Positions 32,937-41,026 of a stretch of 64,000 nt of DNA are shown here, one piece after another. The stretch's first letter is position 1; the number at the start of each line of letters is the position of its first letter. The notes below the pieces were generated by a model. It saw only the letters and a list, made by a program, of their open reading frames with translations, had not been told where the DNA came from and ran no database searches. This DNA is from Metabacillus idriensis. GTDB taxonomy: Bacteria > Bacillota > Bacilli > Bacillales > Bacillaceae. The position numbers and the translations under genes were made by a program. The stretch lies in NCBI RefSeq assembly GCF_009674765.1, contig NZ_WKKF01000001.1:744001-808000 (forward strand), read 5' to 3'.

Positions 32937-33467
32937 GTGAGTCAACTACATATTGTTGAAAAAGCCATAAAGGGCAATGAAGAAGCATTTGAAGAGCTGG
33001 TTAAAGCGGAAAGCGCCAAGCTATATAAAACGGCATTTTTATATGTCCGGAATAAAGAAGATGCATTAGATGTTCTGCAGGATACTGTTTGTAAAGCCTT
33101 TATCTCCATAGAAAGCTTAAGGCAGCCGGAATATTTCAGAACGTGGCTGACAAAAATTTTAATTCGCACGGCTTATGAACTTTTGAAGAAAAAGAAAAAA
33201 ACAGTCTTAATGGAGAGCGCATTCCTTGAAAAGAAAGCTGCAGTTTATCAAGAAAGCGAGCTTGACCTCACCTTTGCCATTTCTGCGCTGAATCAGAACT
33301 ATCAAACCGTCATTATTTTATTCTATTATCACGATTTATCCATCCGTTCGATCGCAGAAACGATGAATAAACCTGAAGGAACCATTAAGACTTATCTGCG
33401 CAGGGCTAAAGCGGAACTGAAACAAGTGCTAGAAGGAGGAGAGCTGTATGGACAAAAAATGGTTTGA
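32937..33467 (+). CDS. ECF-family RNA polymerase sigma factor
   Basis: The start GTG at 32937 is preferred: AAAGGAGAGG sits seven bases upstream. The 176-residue product has region 2 (LYKTAFLYVRNKEDALDVLQDTVCKA, split over about residues 30-55, core DALDVLQDT) and region 4 (QTVIILFYYHDLSIRSIAETM, KPEGTIKTYLRRAKAELK). It binds core RNA polymerase and directs it to extracytoplasmic-stress promoters. The stop is inside the next gene, a DUF4179 anti-sigma candidate, so the two form a coupled pair. TGAAAC at 32886 in front could be the -35 of an autoregulated ECF promoter, but no clear -10 (CGTC-like) was seen. Confidence 0.88.
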   Translation: MSQLHIVEKAIKGNEEAFEELVKAESAKLYKTAFLYVRNKEDALDVLQDTVCKAFISIESLRQPEYFRTWLTKILIRTAYELLKKKKKTVLMESAFLEKKAAVYQESELDLTFAISALNQNYQTVIILFYYHDLSIRSIAETMNKPEGTIKTYLRRAKAELKQVLEGGELYGQKMV

Positions 33468-34794
33468 GAACCAAATGGCCGAAATGGAACTGCCTGAAGA
33501 TGATATTTTTGCCGCCGTTTCACGTGGAATAAAAGCTGGCAAAGAGCAAAAGCGTAAAGACAGACGTTACTCTGTGAAATCAGCAGCCCTTTTTTCAACA
33601 GCGGCAGCATCCATTCTGCTCGCTTCCGGATTTATTTTTACGCCGGTAACAAACGTATTGGCAAGTGTCCCGCTGCTCGGATCCATCTATGAAAACTTTT
33701 CTTTTTCAATCGGCAAAGAACTGGCGTCAGCTGAACTAGTAACAGAGCTGAATGAAAAGGCTGTAAGCAACGGGGTCAGCATTACGCTGACAAGTGTGTT
33801 TTTTGACGGCAATGTTGTAGGGGTTACATTCAAGTCAGAAGGCGATTCTCTTCCTGAAAAATGGATAGAAGGGCCGAACGATCCAGCTTCGGGGTACGGA
33901 CATTATCTCTTCGACGGCAGCGAATCAAAGCAGTGGCCAGGCTCTCATTCAGGGATTGTAAAAACGGAAGATGGGTATATAGGCTCGATGGAATTCTATT
34001 ATCAAGGAAAGGAACTGCCGGCTGACTTTACACTTCCGCTGACATTTGAATCGATCGCAGGACAAAAAGGGGAATGGAAGTTTGACGTTCCTGTAAAGCG
34101 GATTCCGAATGAAACGGCAGCTGTAAATGCAGAAACAAAGATCGGTGATGAAAAGCTTGTGATTCACTCTGTTACGAAAGGAAAAGCTACCACTTTGCTT
34201 GAATATGAAACCGTGCTGTCGGATGAACATGACAGTGTGTCATTTCGTGTAAAAGACGGCCAGGGAAATGAGCTCCCGCTAAGTCATGGAGATGTGATTC
34301 ATTCAGAAGTGATAAACGGAAAAGTGCATACTGTGCAGCGTTATCTATTTTCGGCGGGATTATCAGATGAAACCGAATACTTAATGGTTTATCCGGAAAT
34401 TGAGCGGGATGAGCCGCGAACCCTGGCTCCAGTCGTTTCGCCGCCTTTCACTGCAGAGAGTAAACGGTTTGGGTATGAGCTGCAAGTAGATAAAGTGACT
34501 AAAAAGGATAACAGAGTCGTTTTAGACTATCGAATAAAACATGTCAATGGAGCGGATTACAAGCAGGACATTCTCCAAAATTTTGCTGATTCCATCTCTC
34601 TCCAAAAAGGAGACACTTTCATTTACGGCAATAACGCCAAGCTGATCGATCCTGAAAGCCTGCACTTTCAATCCAATTTTAACGTTACAGCTGATGTTGA
34701 TCTGAATGACTTTTCTTTATCTATTCCCTTCGGTTTCTTCAGCATGAATGGGGAACCTGTGAAATTGCCTCCTGTTAAAGTTGAGCTGAAATAA
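33448..34794 (+). CDS. DUF4179 transmembrane protein, putative anti-sigma factor
   Basis: A 448-residue protein overlapping the sigma gene by 20 bp. Residues 1-48 are cytosolic and short (DKKWFENQMAEMELPEDDIF), the sigma-contact region in this arrangement. One transmembrane helix lies at about 49-70 (AALFSTAAASILLASGFIF), and the rest is extracytoplasmic with beta-rich DUF4179-like domain features (ITLTSVFFDGNVVGVTF; about 80-200 and onward). A known family arrangement is ECF sigma plus DUF4179 membrane anti-sigma. The stress sensed is unknown. The gene is followed by the dispersed element's terminator. Confidence 0.78.
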   Translation: MDKKWFENQMAEMELPEDDIFAAVSRGIKAGKEQKRKDRRYSVKSAALFSTAAASILLASGFIFTPVTNVLASVPLLGSIYENFSFSIGKELASAELVTELNEKAVSNGVSITLTSVFFDGNVVGVTFKSEGDSLPEKWIEGPNDPASGYGHYLFDGSESKQWPGSHSGIVKTEDGYIGSMEFYYQGKELPADFTLPLTFESIAGQKGEWKFDVPVKRIPNETAAVNAETKIGDEKLVIHSVTKGKATTLLEYETVLSDEHDSVSFRVKDGQGNELPLSHGDVIHSEVINGKVHTVQRYLFSAGLSDETEYLMVYPEIERDEPRTLAPVVSPPFTAESKRFGYELQVDKVTKKDNRVVLDYRIKHVNGADYKQDILQNFADSISLQKGDTFIYGNNAKLIDPESLHFQSNFNVTADVDLNDFSLSIPFGFFSMNGEPVKLPPVKVELK

Positions 34795-34814
34795 AAAAGT
34801 ATCTCAATCATCCG

Positions 34815-35070
34815 GGATTGTCCAATAAGTCTCTAAAATGAAGCAGGCAGGAAAAACAAATGTTATTTCCTGTCTGCTTTTTTCTGTAGGCTCAGCTCGT
34901 AACTTTGTAGTGGATTGAACTTGACTCCTGCGGGAATTAGAGCGAAATGGGAGACCCCGCAGGCTTACCGAGGAGACTCACACGCTCCCCGCGGAAAGCA
35001 AGTTCTTGGAGCGGAAAGGAACGGACAACATCTATAATCGAAAACAATAATTATGTGAAAACACAGCCCC
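34815..35070. repeat. Dispersed intergenic element, copy B, with terminator and GC-rich core
   Basis: The first part (TCCAATAAGTCTCTAAAATG to GTAGGCTC) matches copy A at 21906-21979. The hairpin GCAGGCAGGAAA and TTTCCTGTCTGC plus TTTTTT (34842-34880) terminates the DUF4179 gene. The second part is a GC-rich core: TTGACTCCTGCGGG, GAGACCCCGCAGG, GAGGAGACTC and CTCCCCGCGGAAAGCAAGTT, with outer arms GAACTTG (34917-34923) and CAAGTTC (34999-35005). This core is nearly identical to the copy at 55.8 kb. Confidence 0.85.
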
Positions 35071-35076
35071 TTCATT

Positions 35077-35156
35077 AATTCAATCCTGAATCCTCCGATT
35101 CAAAAATGAATCACAAGAACCCGCTTAAATCGACACGATTGATTCAAAAATGAATC
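35077..35156. promoter_or_regulatory. Three inverted repeats, candidate UAS for the sigma-54 activator
   Basis: Two perfect copies of GATTCA-AAAA-TGAATC lie at 35097-35112 and 35141-35156, 44 bp apart (about four helical turns). A degenerate copy (AATTCA-ATCC-TGAATC) lies at 35077-35092. They are 42-121 bp upstream of the sigma-54 promoter, the normal position of an enhancer-type upstream activating sequence. The PAS-AAA-Fis activator at 26533 is the natural candidate to bind them. Confidence 0.7.
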
Positions 35157-35197
35157 TTGTTGTTAGAAAAATCCCGCTGCGCAAGCTTTTCCCCAGT

Positions 35198-35213
35198 TGG
35201 CACACTTCTTGCA
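35198..35213 (+). promoter_or_regulatory. Sigma-54 (RpoN) promoter
   Basis: TGGCAC (35198-35203), five bases, then TTGCA (35209-35213) matches TGGCAC-N5-TTGCA exactly, with the -24/-12 GG and GC spacing correct. It lies 37 bp before the ATG of the first dehydrogenase of the beta-oxidation operon. Confidence 0.88.
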
Positions 35214-35249
35214 TCAACTAGAGTAAGAATTTTAAAGGGGGATATTTAG

Positions 35250-36398
35250 ATGCAGGCAACCGTTTCTCAAGAAATCGAACAAATGAAAAAAATGGTGAGA
35301 AGTTTTGTAGATAACGAGGTTGAACCATACGCGCAGCAGATTGAGGATGAAGACCGGATTCCAGACCATTTAGTAGAACAGGCGAAGGACCTTGGTCTTT
35401 TCGGCATCAGCATTCCGGAAGAGTACGGCGGGATTGGGCTGAATGCGGTTGGAAAAGCAGTGGTACTTGAACAGCTGGGACATACACATAACGGTTTTGT
35501 CAGTTTGATCAGTGCCCATACAGGAATCGGGAGCACAGGACTGGTGAAGCTTGCTTCAGAATCATTAAAACAAAAGTATTTGCCGGATATGGCTGCAGGA
35601 AAGAAAATCGCAGCGTTTGCTCTGTCAGAGCCAGGCGCTGGTTCAGATGCTACGAATCTCGCAACGCGTGCAGAGAAACGGGGAAATCAGTGGATTTTAA
35701 ATGGAACGAAGCATTTCATTACGAATGCGCCTGTTGCTGATGTCTTTACGGTATTTGCCTTAACGGACAAGGAAAAAGGAGCGAAAGGCGGAATTACCGC
35801 ATTTTTAATTGAAAAGGATTTTCCTGGCTTCTCGCTCGGAAAAAAAGATAAAAAGATGGGGCTGCGCGGATCTCATACTGCACAATTGATTTTCGAAGAT
35901 TGCGTCGTGCCTGAGGAAAATGTAATCGGTGAAGTCGGCATGGGATATATGTCTGCACTGAAAATTCTGAGCGAAGGCCGTGTGGGGCTGGCAGCCAGAG
36001 CGGTTGGTTCATGCGACAAGTTGATAGCGCTTTCAGCATCGTATGCAAAAGAACGGATTCAATTTGGAAAACCGATTGCCGATAATCAGGCGATTCAATG
36101 GATGCTTGCGGATATGGCGACAGAAACAGAAGCAGCAAGAACTCTCACTTACATGGCTGCCTCCATGATTGATGAAGGGAAAAAGGTCATCAAGGAAGCA
36201 TCGATGGCGAAGCTGTTTGCGTCTGATGTCTTCAATCGGGTAGCGGACAAAGCGGTACAGATTCATGGGGGAATGGGCTATGTTTCGGATTATCCGGTAG
36301 AGCGTTTTTACCGCGATGCCCGCATTACGAAAATTTATGAGGGAACAAATGAAATTCAGCGTCTTATCATTGCAAGACGAGTGCTGGAAGAAAATTGA
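35250..36398 (+). CDS. Acyl-CoA dehydrogenase, first gene of the sigma-54 operon
   Basis: A 382-residue canonical flavoprotein dehydrogenase (RBS AAAGGGGG). Motifs are SIPEEYGGIGLN, FALSEPGAGSDATN, LNGTKHFITNAPVADVF, ERIQFGKPIADNQAIQWMLADM, AVQIHGGMGYVSDYPVERF, and catalytic Glu364 in KIYEGTNEIQRLI. It introduces the alpha,beta double bond into acyl-CoA and passes electrons to ETF. It resembles short/medium-chain dehydrogenases of Bacillus; chain length cannot be fixed. It is 60% similar-looking in motif pattern to the one at 41027, suggesting an operon duplication or two chain-length specificities. Confidence 0.9.
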   Translation: MQATVSQEIEQMKKMVRSFVDNEVEPYAQQIEDEDRIPDHLVEQAKDLGLFGISIPEEYGGIGLNAVGKAVVLEQLGHTHNGFVSLISAHTGIGSTGLVKLASESLKQKYLPDMAAGKKIAAFALSEPGAGSDATNLATRAEKRGNQWILNGTKHFITNAPVADVFTVFALTDKEKGAKGGITAFLIEKDFPGFSLGKKDKKMGLRGSHTAQLIFEDCVVPEENVIGEVGMGYMSALKILSEGRVGLAARAVGSCDKLIALSASYAKERIQFGKPIADNQAIQWMLADMATETEAARTLTYMAASMIDEGKKVIKEASMAKLFASDVFNRVADKAVQIHGGMGYVSDYPVERFYRDARITKIYEGTNEIQRLIIARRVLEEN

Positions 36399-36422
36399 GC
36401 AAGAGCGGATAGGGGGAATTAG

Positions 36423-37688
36423 ATGCGCTGGACTGTGCTTGTTTTACTATTCTTTGGGATGTTCATTAACTTTGCGGATAAATCGATTACGGGGCTTGCA
36501 GCTGTCCCGATCATGAAGGAATTTAATCTTTCGTACGCCGATTGGGGTCTTGTCGGCAGCAGTTATTACTGGCTTTATCCTGTAACAGGTATTTTTGGCG
36601 CAGCATGGGCTGACCGGGTTGGAGCAAAAAAAGTGCTCGGGTTTTTGATGCTGACATGGGCGGTTTTGCAAATAGGCGTGCTTGCCATTGCAGGTCTCCC
36701 ATTGCTTCTGCTGTACCGTTTTTTACTTGGAGCATTTGAAGGGCCGTTCAGCCCGATTGCTTATAACCATGCTAACACTTGGTTTCCGCCAAAGCTTCGC
36801 GGGCTAGCCAATTCAGTCGTTGTATCAGGAGCTACGCTTGGCGCGATGGTAGCGGCGCCGATTCTTGTCGCGCTAATCCATATTTTCGGCTGGCGGATAG
36901 CTTTCGCGTTTTTAGGAGTCGCAAGTATTGTCTGGTTTGTCGCGATCCAATTCACTCGTGACGTTCCTCGGGCTGATGAACTGGAAGAAGACGAAAAACC
37001 AAAGAAAAAGCAGCTTGAGAAGCTTGATGTAAAAGCATTTCTGCTGATGCTCTCTAAACCATCTGCTTTGTTTACGACGCTTGCTTATTTTTCAACCTAC
37101 CTGCTTGTTGTCTGGTTTGCTGTGTGGCTTCCTGTTTACTTAGTGAAAATCGTCAACATGACAAATATCGAGATGGGTTATGCAGTTTCAGGCATCGGAG
37201 TTGTTTCAGTCGGCGTCTATATTGGGGTTTCTGTTTTGTCAGACAGAATGTTTAAACGGAATAAAGACTGGCGGATATCGAGGGTGTATGTAGTCGGCCT
37301 GGCCATGATCATCGGTGCGCTGCTGCTTGCTTCCACAGCCTTTATTACAAATGCTGTCTGGGTCATTATCGCGATGTGTCTTGCTAAAGGACTTACGTAT
37401 GGCATTTTAACGATAGGACCAACCATCATCATTCATCTTCTGCCTGAGCGCGGCGGACTGATGACGAGTATTTTAACATCATCAGGCAACTTGGCGGGTA
37501 TTGTAGGACCTTTAATAACAGGTTATATCGTCGGTTCATCAGGTGAAAACAGTGCGGCAGGCTTTGATTTATCCATTATCTTCATGGCCGGGCTGATAAC
37601 GGTATTCGGCGTATTGTTCACTGTTTTTGTAAGGCCTAATTCAAAAATTGACCTTGCCGCAGAAAATCAAGCCGCAATCGGAAAGTAA
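36423..37688 (+). CDS. MFS transporter, anion:cation symporter type
   Basis: A 421-residue protein with 12 predicted membrane helices. The N-terminal signature FINFADKSITGLAAVPIMKEFNLS resembles the NxxDR motif of the ACS family. The cytoplasmic loop after helix 6 is charged (DELEEDEKPKKKQLEKLD). Later segments are YAVSGIGVVSVGVYIGVSVLSDR and GGLMTSILTSSGNLAGIVGPLITGY. It likely imports a carboxylate substrate, which the ligase in the next gene activates. It is 24 bp after the dehydrogenase and cotranscribed from the sigma-54 promoter. The direct substrate is unknown. Confidence 0.85.
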   Translation: MRWTVLVLLFFGMFINFADKSITGLAAVPIMKEFNLSYADWGLVGSSYYWLYPVTGIFGAAWADRVGAKKVLGFLMLTWAVLQIGVLAIAGLPLLLLYRFLLGAFEGPFSPIAYNHANTWFPPKLRGLANSVVVSGATLGAMVAAPILVALIHIFGWRIAFAFLGVASIVWFVAIQFTRDVPRADELEEDEKPKKKQLEKLDVKAFLLMLSKPSALFTTLAYFSTYLLVVWFAVWLPVYLVKIVNMTNIEMGYAVSGIGVVSVGVYIGVSVLSDRMFKRNKDWRISRVYVVGLAMIIGALLLASTAFITNAVWVIIAMCLAKGLTYGILTIGPTIIIHLLPERGGLMTSILTSSGNLAGIVGPLITGYIVGSSGENSAAGFDLSIIFMAGLITVFGVLFTVFVRPNSKIDLAAENQAAIGK

Positions 37689-37700
37689 GGGGGAGGTAGT

Positions 37701-39317
37701 GTGGAGCGTACGATTCAGCGTCCCTGGCATTCTTTTTATCAGCACGGGGACGTTCATATACCGGAACAGTCCGTTTATACAATGCTTGAGAAAACCGCAG
37801 AGCGATATGGCGGGCAAACCGCAATCCTTTTTGAAGATTTAGAAATAACGTATATGGAGCTGAAAAACAAAGTTGATAGGCTCGCAGGAAAATGGAATGA
37901 AATGGGGTTCAAAAAGGGTGACCGCATCGGATTGATGCTGGCCAATCATCCCGATTACGTTATTTCCTATTACGCCGCTCATGCACTGGGGCTGATTGTT
38001 GTCCAAATTAACCCGATGTACACAGCGAGAGAGCTGCTTCAAATTGTAGCAGATGCTGAAGTGACGACGATCGTTGCGGATGCCGCTGGCAGGAAAACCA
38101 TTAATGAAGTCAGCGACCTTTATTCCTTTACCCATATGATGGCATCCCAGCTGTCGGGCTCAGACGGCCATTATTTGAAGCTTGAAGATCTGATTGCCTC
38201 TGGGATTTCATTAAAACGTCCTGCCCAGATCAAAGCGAAGGAAGATGTCGCAGTGATCCAGTACACGGGCGGAACCACCGGGAAAATGAAAGGCGCGATG
38301 CTGACTCATTTCAATCTTACAGCAAACGTCTATCAAAGCTACCTGATGTACGGGGATTCGATGATTCAGGGAAAAGAAACCGTGCTGATTGCAACACCGC
38401 TCTATCATGTGTATGCGATGACAAGCGGCATGAACCTGGGAATCTTCATTGGAGGGAGACTGCTTTTATTCAGGAAGTTCGAGATTGATGAGGTGCTGGA
38501 AAAAATTAAAAAGCACCGGCCTACTTTTTTTCCAGGCGTGCCGAAGATGTATATCGCTTTCGTCAATCATCCTGAAATAGAAGAAGCAAAGCTGGGTTGT
38601 CTAAAGCTGTGTTCTTCTGGATCTGCACCGCTTCCGGTTGAAATCATTCAGCGATTTGAAAGCTTGACTGGAACGCGGATAGGGGAAGGATTCGGACTGT
38701 CAGAAGCTTCACCTTCCACACACCGCAATCCGCCGTTTGGCAAAAGAAAAATCGGCAGCATCGGCATTCCCGTTCCAGAAACCGACTGCATGATTGTCGA
38801 TGAGGACAACCTTGCACTCGGGCCTAAAAGTGTCGGAGAGCTTTTGATCAAGGGTCCGCAGATCATGAAAGGCTACTGGAACAATGAAGCTGAAACACAT
38901 TCCGCTCTGCAGAATGGCTGGCTGTACACCGGGGATCTGGCGACGATGGATGAGGAAGGCTACTTTTATATCGTCGGCCGCAAGAAAGAAATGATTATTT
39001 TGGGAGGCTTTAATATTTATCCTCAGGAAATTGAAGGTGTACTTTATGAACATCCGGATGTCAAAGAAGCGGCTGTAGTCGGCCTGCCTGATGAAGAGCA
39101 CGGAGAACGAGTGAAAGCGTACGTTGTTCCAAAGGATGGGAAGACGATTGATAAAGAAGAGCTGAGGGGCTATTGCTATACAAAACTAACACCCTATAAA
39201 GTTCCAAAGCAGTTTGAAGTGCGGGACAGCCTGCCGAGGAATACGGTTGGAAAACTATTAAAAAGACTGCTTGTTAAAGAAGAAACAGAGAGAGGGGACA
39301 ATCAAAATGGGAATTGA
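37701..39317 (+). CDS. AMP-forming acyl-CoA synthetase
   Basis: A 538-residue ligase starting at GTG 37701 (GGGGGAGG upstream). Motifs: IQYTGGTTGKMKGAMLTH (A3, about 190-207), EGFGLSEASPSTHRNP (A5), LYTGDLATMDEEGYF (A7), GRKKEMIILGGFNIYP (A8) and VGKLLKRLLVKEE (A10 with catalytic Lys). The family is the long-chain FadD type, but the pocket cannot be deduced. It overlaps the 3-hydroxyacyl-CoA dehydrogenase by 11 bp. Together with the upstream MFS it forms the import and activation stage of the operon. Confidence 0.88.
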   Translation: MERTIQRPWHSFYQHGDVHIPEQSVYTMLEKTAERYGGQTAILFEDLEITYMELKNKVDRLAGKWNEMGFKKGDRIGLMLANHPDYVISYYAAHALGLIVVQINPMYTARELLQIVADAEVTTIVADAAGRKTINEVSDLYSFTHMMASQLSGSDGHYLKLEDLIASGISLKRPAQIKAKEDVAVIQYTGGTTGKMKGAMLTHFNLTANVYQSYLMYGDSMIQGKETVLIATPLYHVYAMTSGMNLGIFIGGRLLLFRKFEIDEVLEKIKKHRPTFFPGVPKMYIAFVNHPEIEEAKLGCLKLCSSGSAPLPVEIIQRFESLTGTRIGEGFGLSEASPSTHRNPPFGKRKIGSIGIPVPETDCMIVDEDNLALGPKSVGELLIKGPQIMKGYWNNEAETHSALQNGWLYTGDLATMDEEGYFYIVGRKKEMIILGGFNIYPQEIEGVLYEHPDVKEAAVVGLPDEEHGERVKAYVVPKDGKTIDKEELRGYCYTKLTPYKVPKQFEVRDSLPRNTVGKLLKRLLVKEETERGDNQNGN

Positions 39318-40188
39318 ATCAATTAAAAATGTGGCCGTAATCGGAGCGGGGACGATGGGCTCGCAAATTGCGATGGTCTGTTCACTTGCCGGATATCCGG
39401 TCACGCTGCAGGATGTAAGCGCGGAAAGCCTTGAAAAAGCAAAGCAGTTTCTGGGAATTCAGATGGAGAAACGTGTCAAGAAAGGCAGGTTCACTGCTGA
39501 GGCGGTAGAAGCTGCGTTCAGCCGGATTACGTTTACCGCATCTCTTCATGAATTAAAGGAAGCGGATCTGGTCATTGAAGCGATTGTTGAAAAGCTGGAT
39601 GTAAAAAGAGAGCTCTTTAAGAAGCTTGATGAAATTACACCGCCGCATGCTATTTTAGCGACTAACAGCTCAACGATTGTCAGTTCAAAGATAGCGGATG
39701 TAACTGTCCGTCCCGAAAAGGTCTGCAACATTCACTTTTTCAATCCTGCATTAGTCATGGAGCTTGTAGAGGTTGTGAAAGGTCCGCACACTTCTGTAGA
39801 AACCGCTCAAACGTCGATGGATTTTGTGAAAAAGATTAATAAACTGCCAGTCTTATTGAATAAAGAAATCTCAGGGTTTATTGCGAACCGCATTTTAGGA
39901 AAGCTGATGGACGAAGCGGTGTACCTGCTTGAAAACGGCTATGCAAGCCATGAAGAAATCGATCTAGTCTGTACAAAAGCGCTGAATCATCCGATTGGAC
40001 CGTTCGCCTTAATGGATCTGACCGGCATTGATGTGAACTATTTTGTCAGAATGCAGCGCTATGAGGAAAGCGGAAACGAGCGCGATAAGCCTGCCAGGAT
40101 CGTTCAGGAAAAGGTAGAAAATGGAGAGCTGGGCCGAAAAACAGGCAAAGGTTTTTACACATATGACCAAAAGGCTGCAGTGAAATAG
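39307..40188 (+). CDS. 3-hydroxyacyl-CoA dehydrogenase (first)
   Basis: The start ATG 39307 is used (GAGAGGGG upstream); an in-frame extension into the ligase would be spurious. The product is 293 residues with Rossmann motif AVIGAGTMGSQIAMVCSLAG (about 10-29), TNSSTIVSSKIA, catalytic region CNIHFFNPALVMELVEVV and HPIGPFALMDLTGIDVN, ending GRKTGKGFYTYDQKA. It oxidises 3-hydroxyacyl-CoA with NAD. The catalytic His-Glu pair is retained. It is followed 10 bp later by a second paralogue. Two dehydrogenases in one operon may have opposite stereochemistry or chain lengths. Confidence 0.9.
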   Translation: MGIESIKNVAVIGAGTMGSQIAMVCSLAGYPVTLQDVSAESLEKAKQFLGIQMEKRVKKGRFTAEAVEAAFSRITFTASLHELKEADLVIEAIVEKLDVKRELFKKLDEITPPHAILATNSSTIVSSKIADVTVRPEKVCNIHFFNPALVMELVEVVKGPHTSVETAQTSMDFVKKINKLPVLLNKEISGFIANRILGKLMDEAVYLLENGYASHEEIDLVCTKALNHPIGPFALMDLTGIDVNYFVRMQRYEESGNERDKPARIVQEKVENGELGRKTGKGFYTYDQKAAVK

Positions 40189-40198
40189 GGGTGATTCT

Positions 40199-41017
40199 GT
40201 GCAAAAAGTCAGTGTAATTGGTGCAGGAACAATGGGCCGCGGCATTGCCTATGCCTGTGCGGCTGCAGGGTTTTCAGTTATTGTTCAGGATATTCATGAA
40301 CAATCGCTGGATACTTGCAGATCTTATGTGTCAAGACAATTTGAAAAGGCCGGCAAGACAGATGCGGAAGCGAGCATTGTTTACACAACGGAACTAAAAC
40401 AGGCTGCAGAAGATGCAGATCTCATTATTGAAGCCGTGCTTGAAGTAATGGAACTGAAAATCAGCGTGTTTAAAGAGCTTGACCGCTATGCAAAGCCGTC
40501 AGCGATTCTTGCAACGAATACGTCAACGATGAGCCCGACTGAAATCGGTGCGCAAACAAGCCGGCCCAAGCAGTGCATTGCGCTTCACTTTTTCAATCCT
40601 GTGCCAAAAATGAAGCTGATAGAAGTCATTTGCGGCCTGGAAACGTCACAAGAAACGATAGAAGCCTGCTTTGGGTTTGGGGAGGCACTCGGAAAAGAAT
40701 GCGTAAAGATCAATGAGTTCCCGGGTTTTGCAGTCAGCCGCATGAATTGCCTGATCGGAAATGAAGCGATGACGATGGTGATGGAGGGAGTCGGCTCGGT
40801 TCAGGATATCGATAAGGCGATGAAGCTTGGCTTAAATCATCCAATGGGACCGCTCGAGCTTGCTGACTTAGTGGGGCTTGATACGAGGCTTCGGAATATG
40901 GAATATCTTTATAAAACACTCGGCGAAAAATTCCGTCCGTGTCCGATCCTTGTGAAGTATGTTAAAGCCGGCTGGCTCGGTAAGAAAAGCGGACGCGGAT
41001 TTTATGAATACAGCTAG
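40199..41017 (+). CDS. 3-hydroxyacyl-CoA dehydrogenase (second paralogue)
   Basis: A 272-residue enzyme starting at GTG 40199, with AGGGGTG eight bases upstream. Rossmann motif SVIGAGTMGRGIAYACAAAG (about 4-23), TNTSTMSPTEIGAQTSR, catalytic ALHFFNPVPKMKLIEVI, HPMGPLELADLVGLDT and C-terminal GKKSGRGFYEYS. It resembles 3-hydroxybutyryl-CoA dehydrogenases (Hbd) more than its upstream neighbour, which may act on longer chains. It is followed immediately by an acyl-CoA dehydrogenase. There is no sign of inactivation. Confidence 0.9.
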   Translation: MQKVSVIGAGTMGRGIAYACAAAGFSVIVQDIHEQSLDTCRSYVSRQFEKAGKTDAEASIVYTTELKQAAEDADLIIEAVLEVMELKISVFKELDRYAKPSAILATNTSTMSPTEIGAQTSRPKQCIALHFFNPVPKMKLIEVICGLETSQETIEACFGFGEALGKECVKINEFPGFAVSRMNCLIGNEAMTMVMEGVGSVQDIDKAMKLGLNHPMGPLELADLVGLDTRLRNMEYLYKTLGEKFRPCPILVKYVKAGWLGKKSGRGFYEYS

Positions 41018-41026
41018 GGGGTGACC

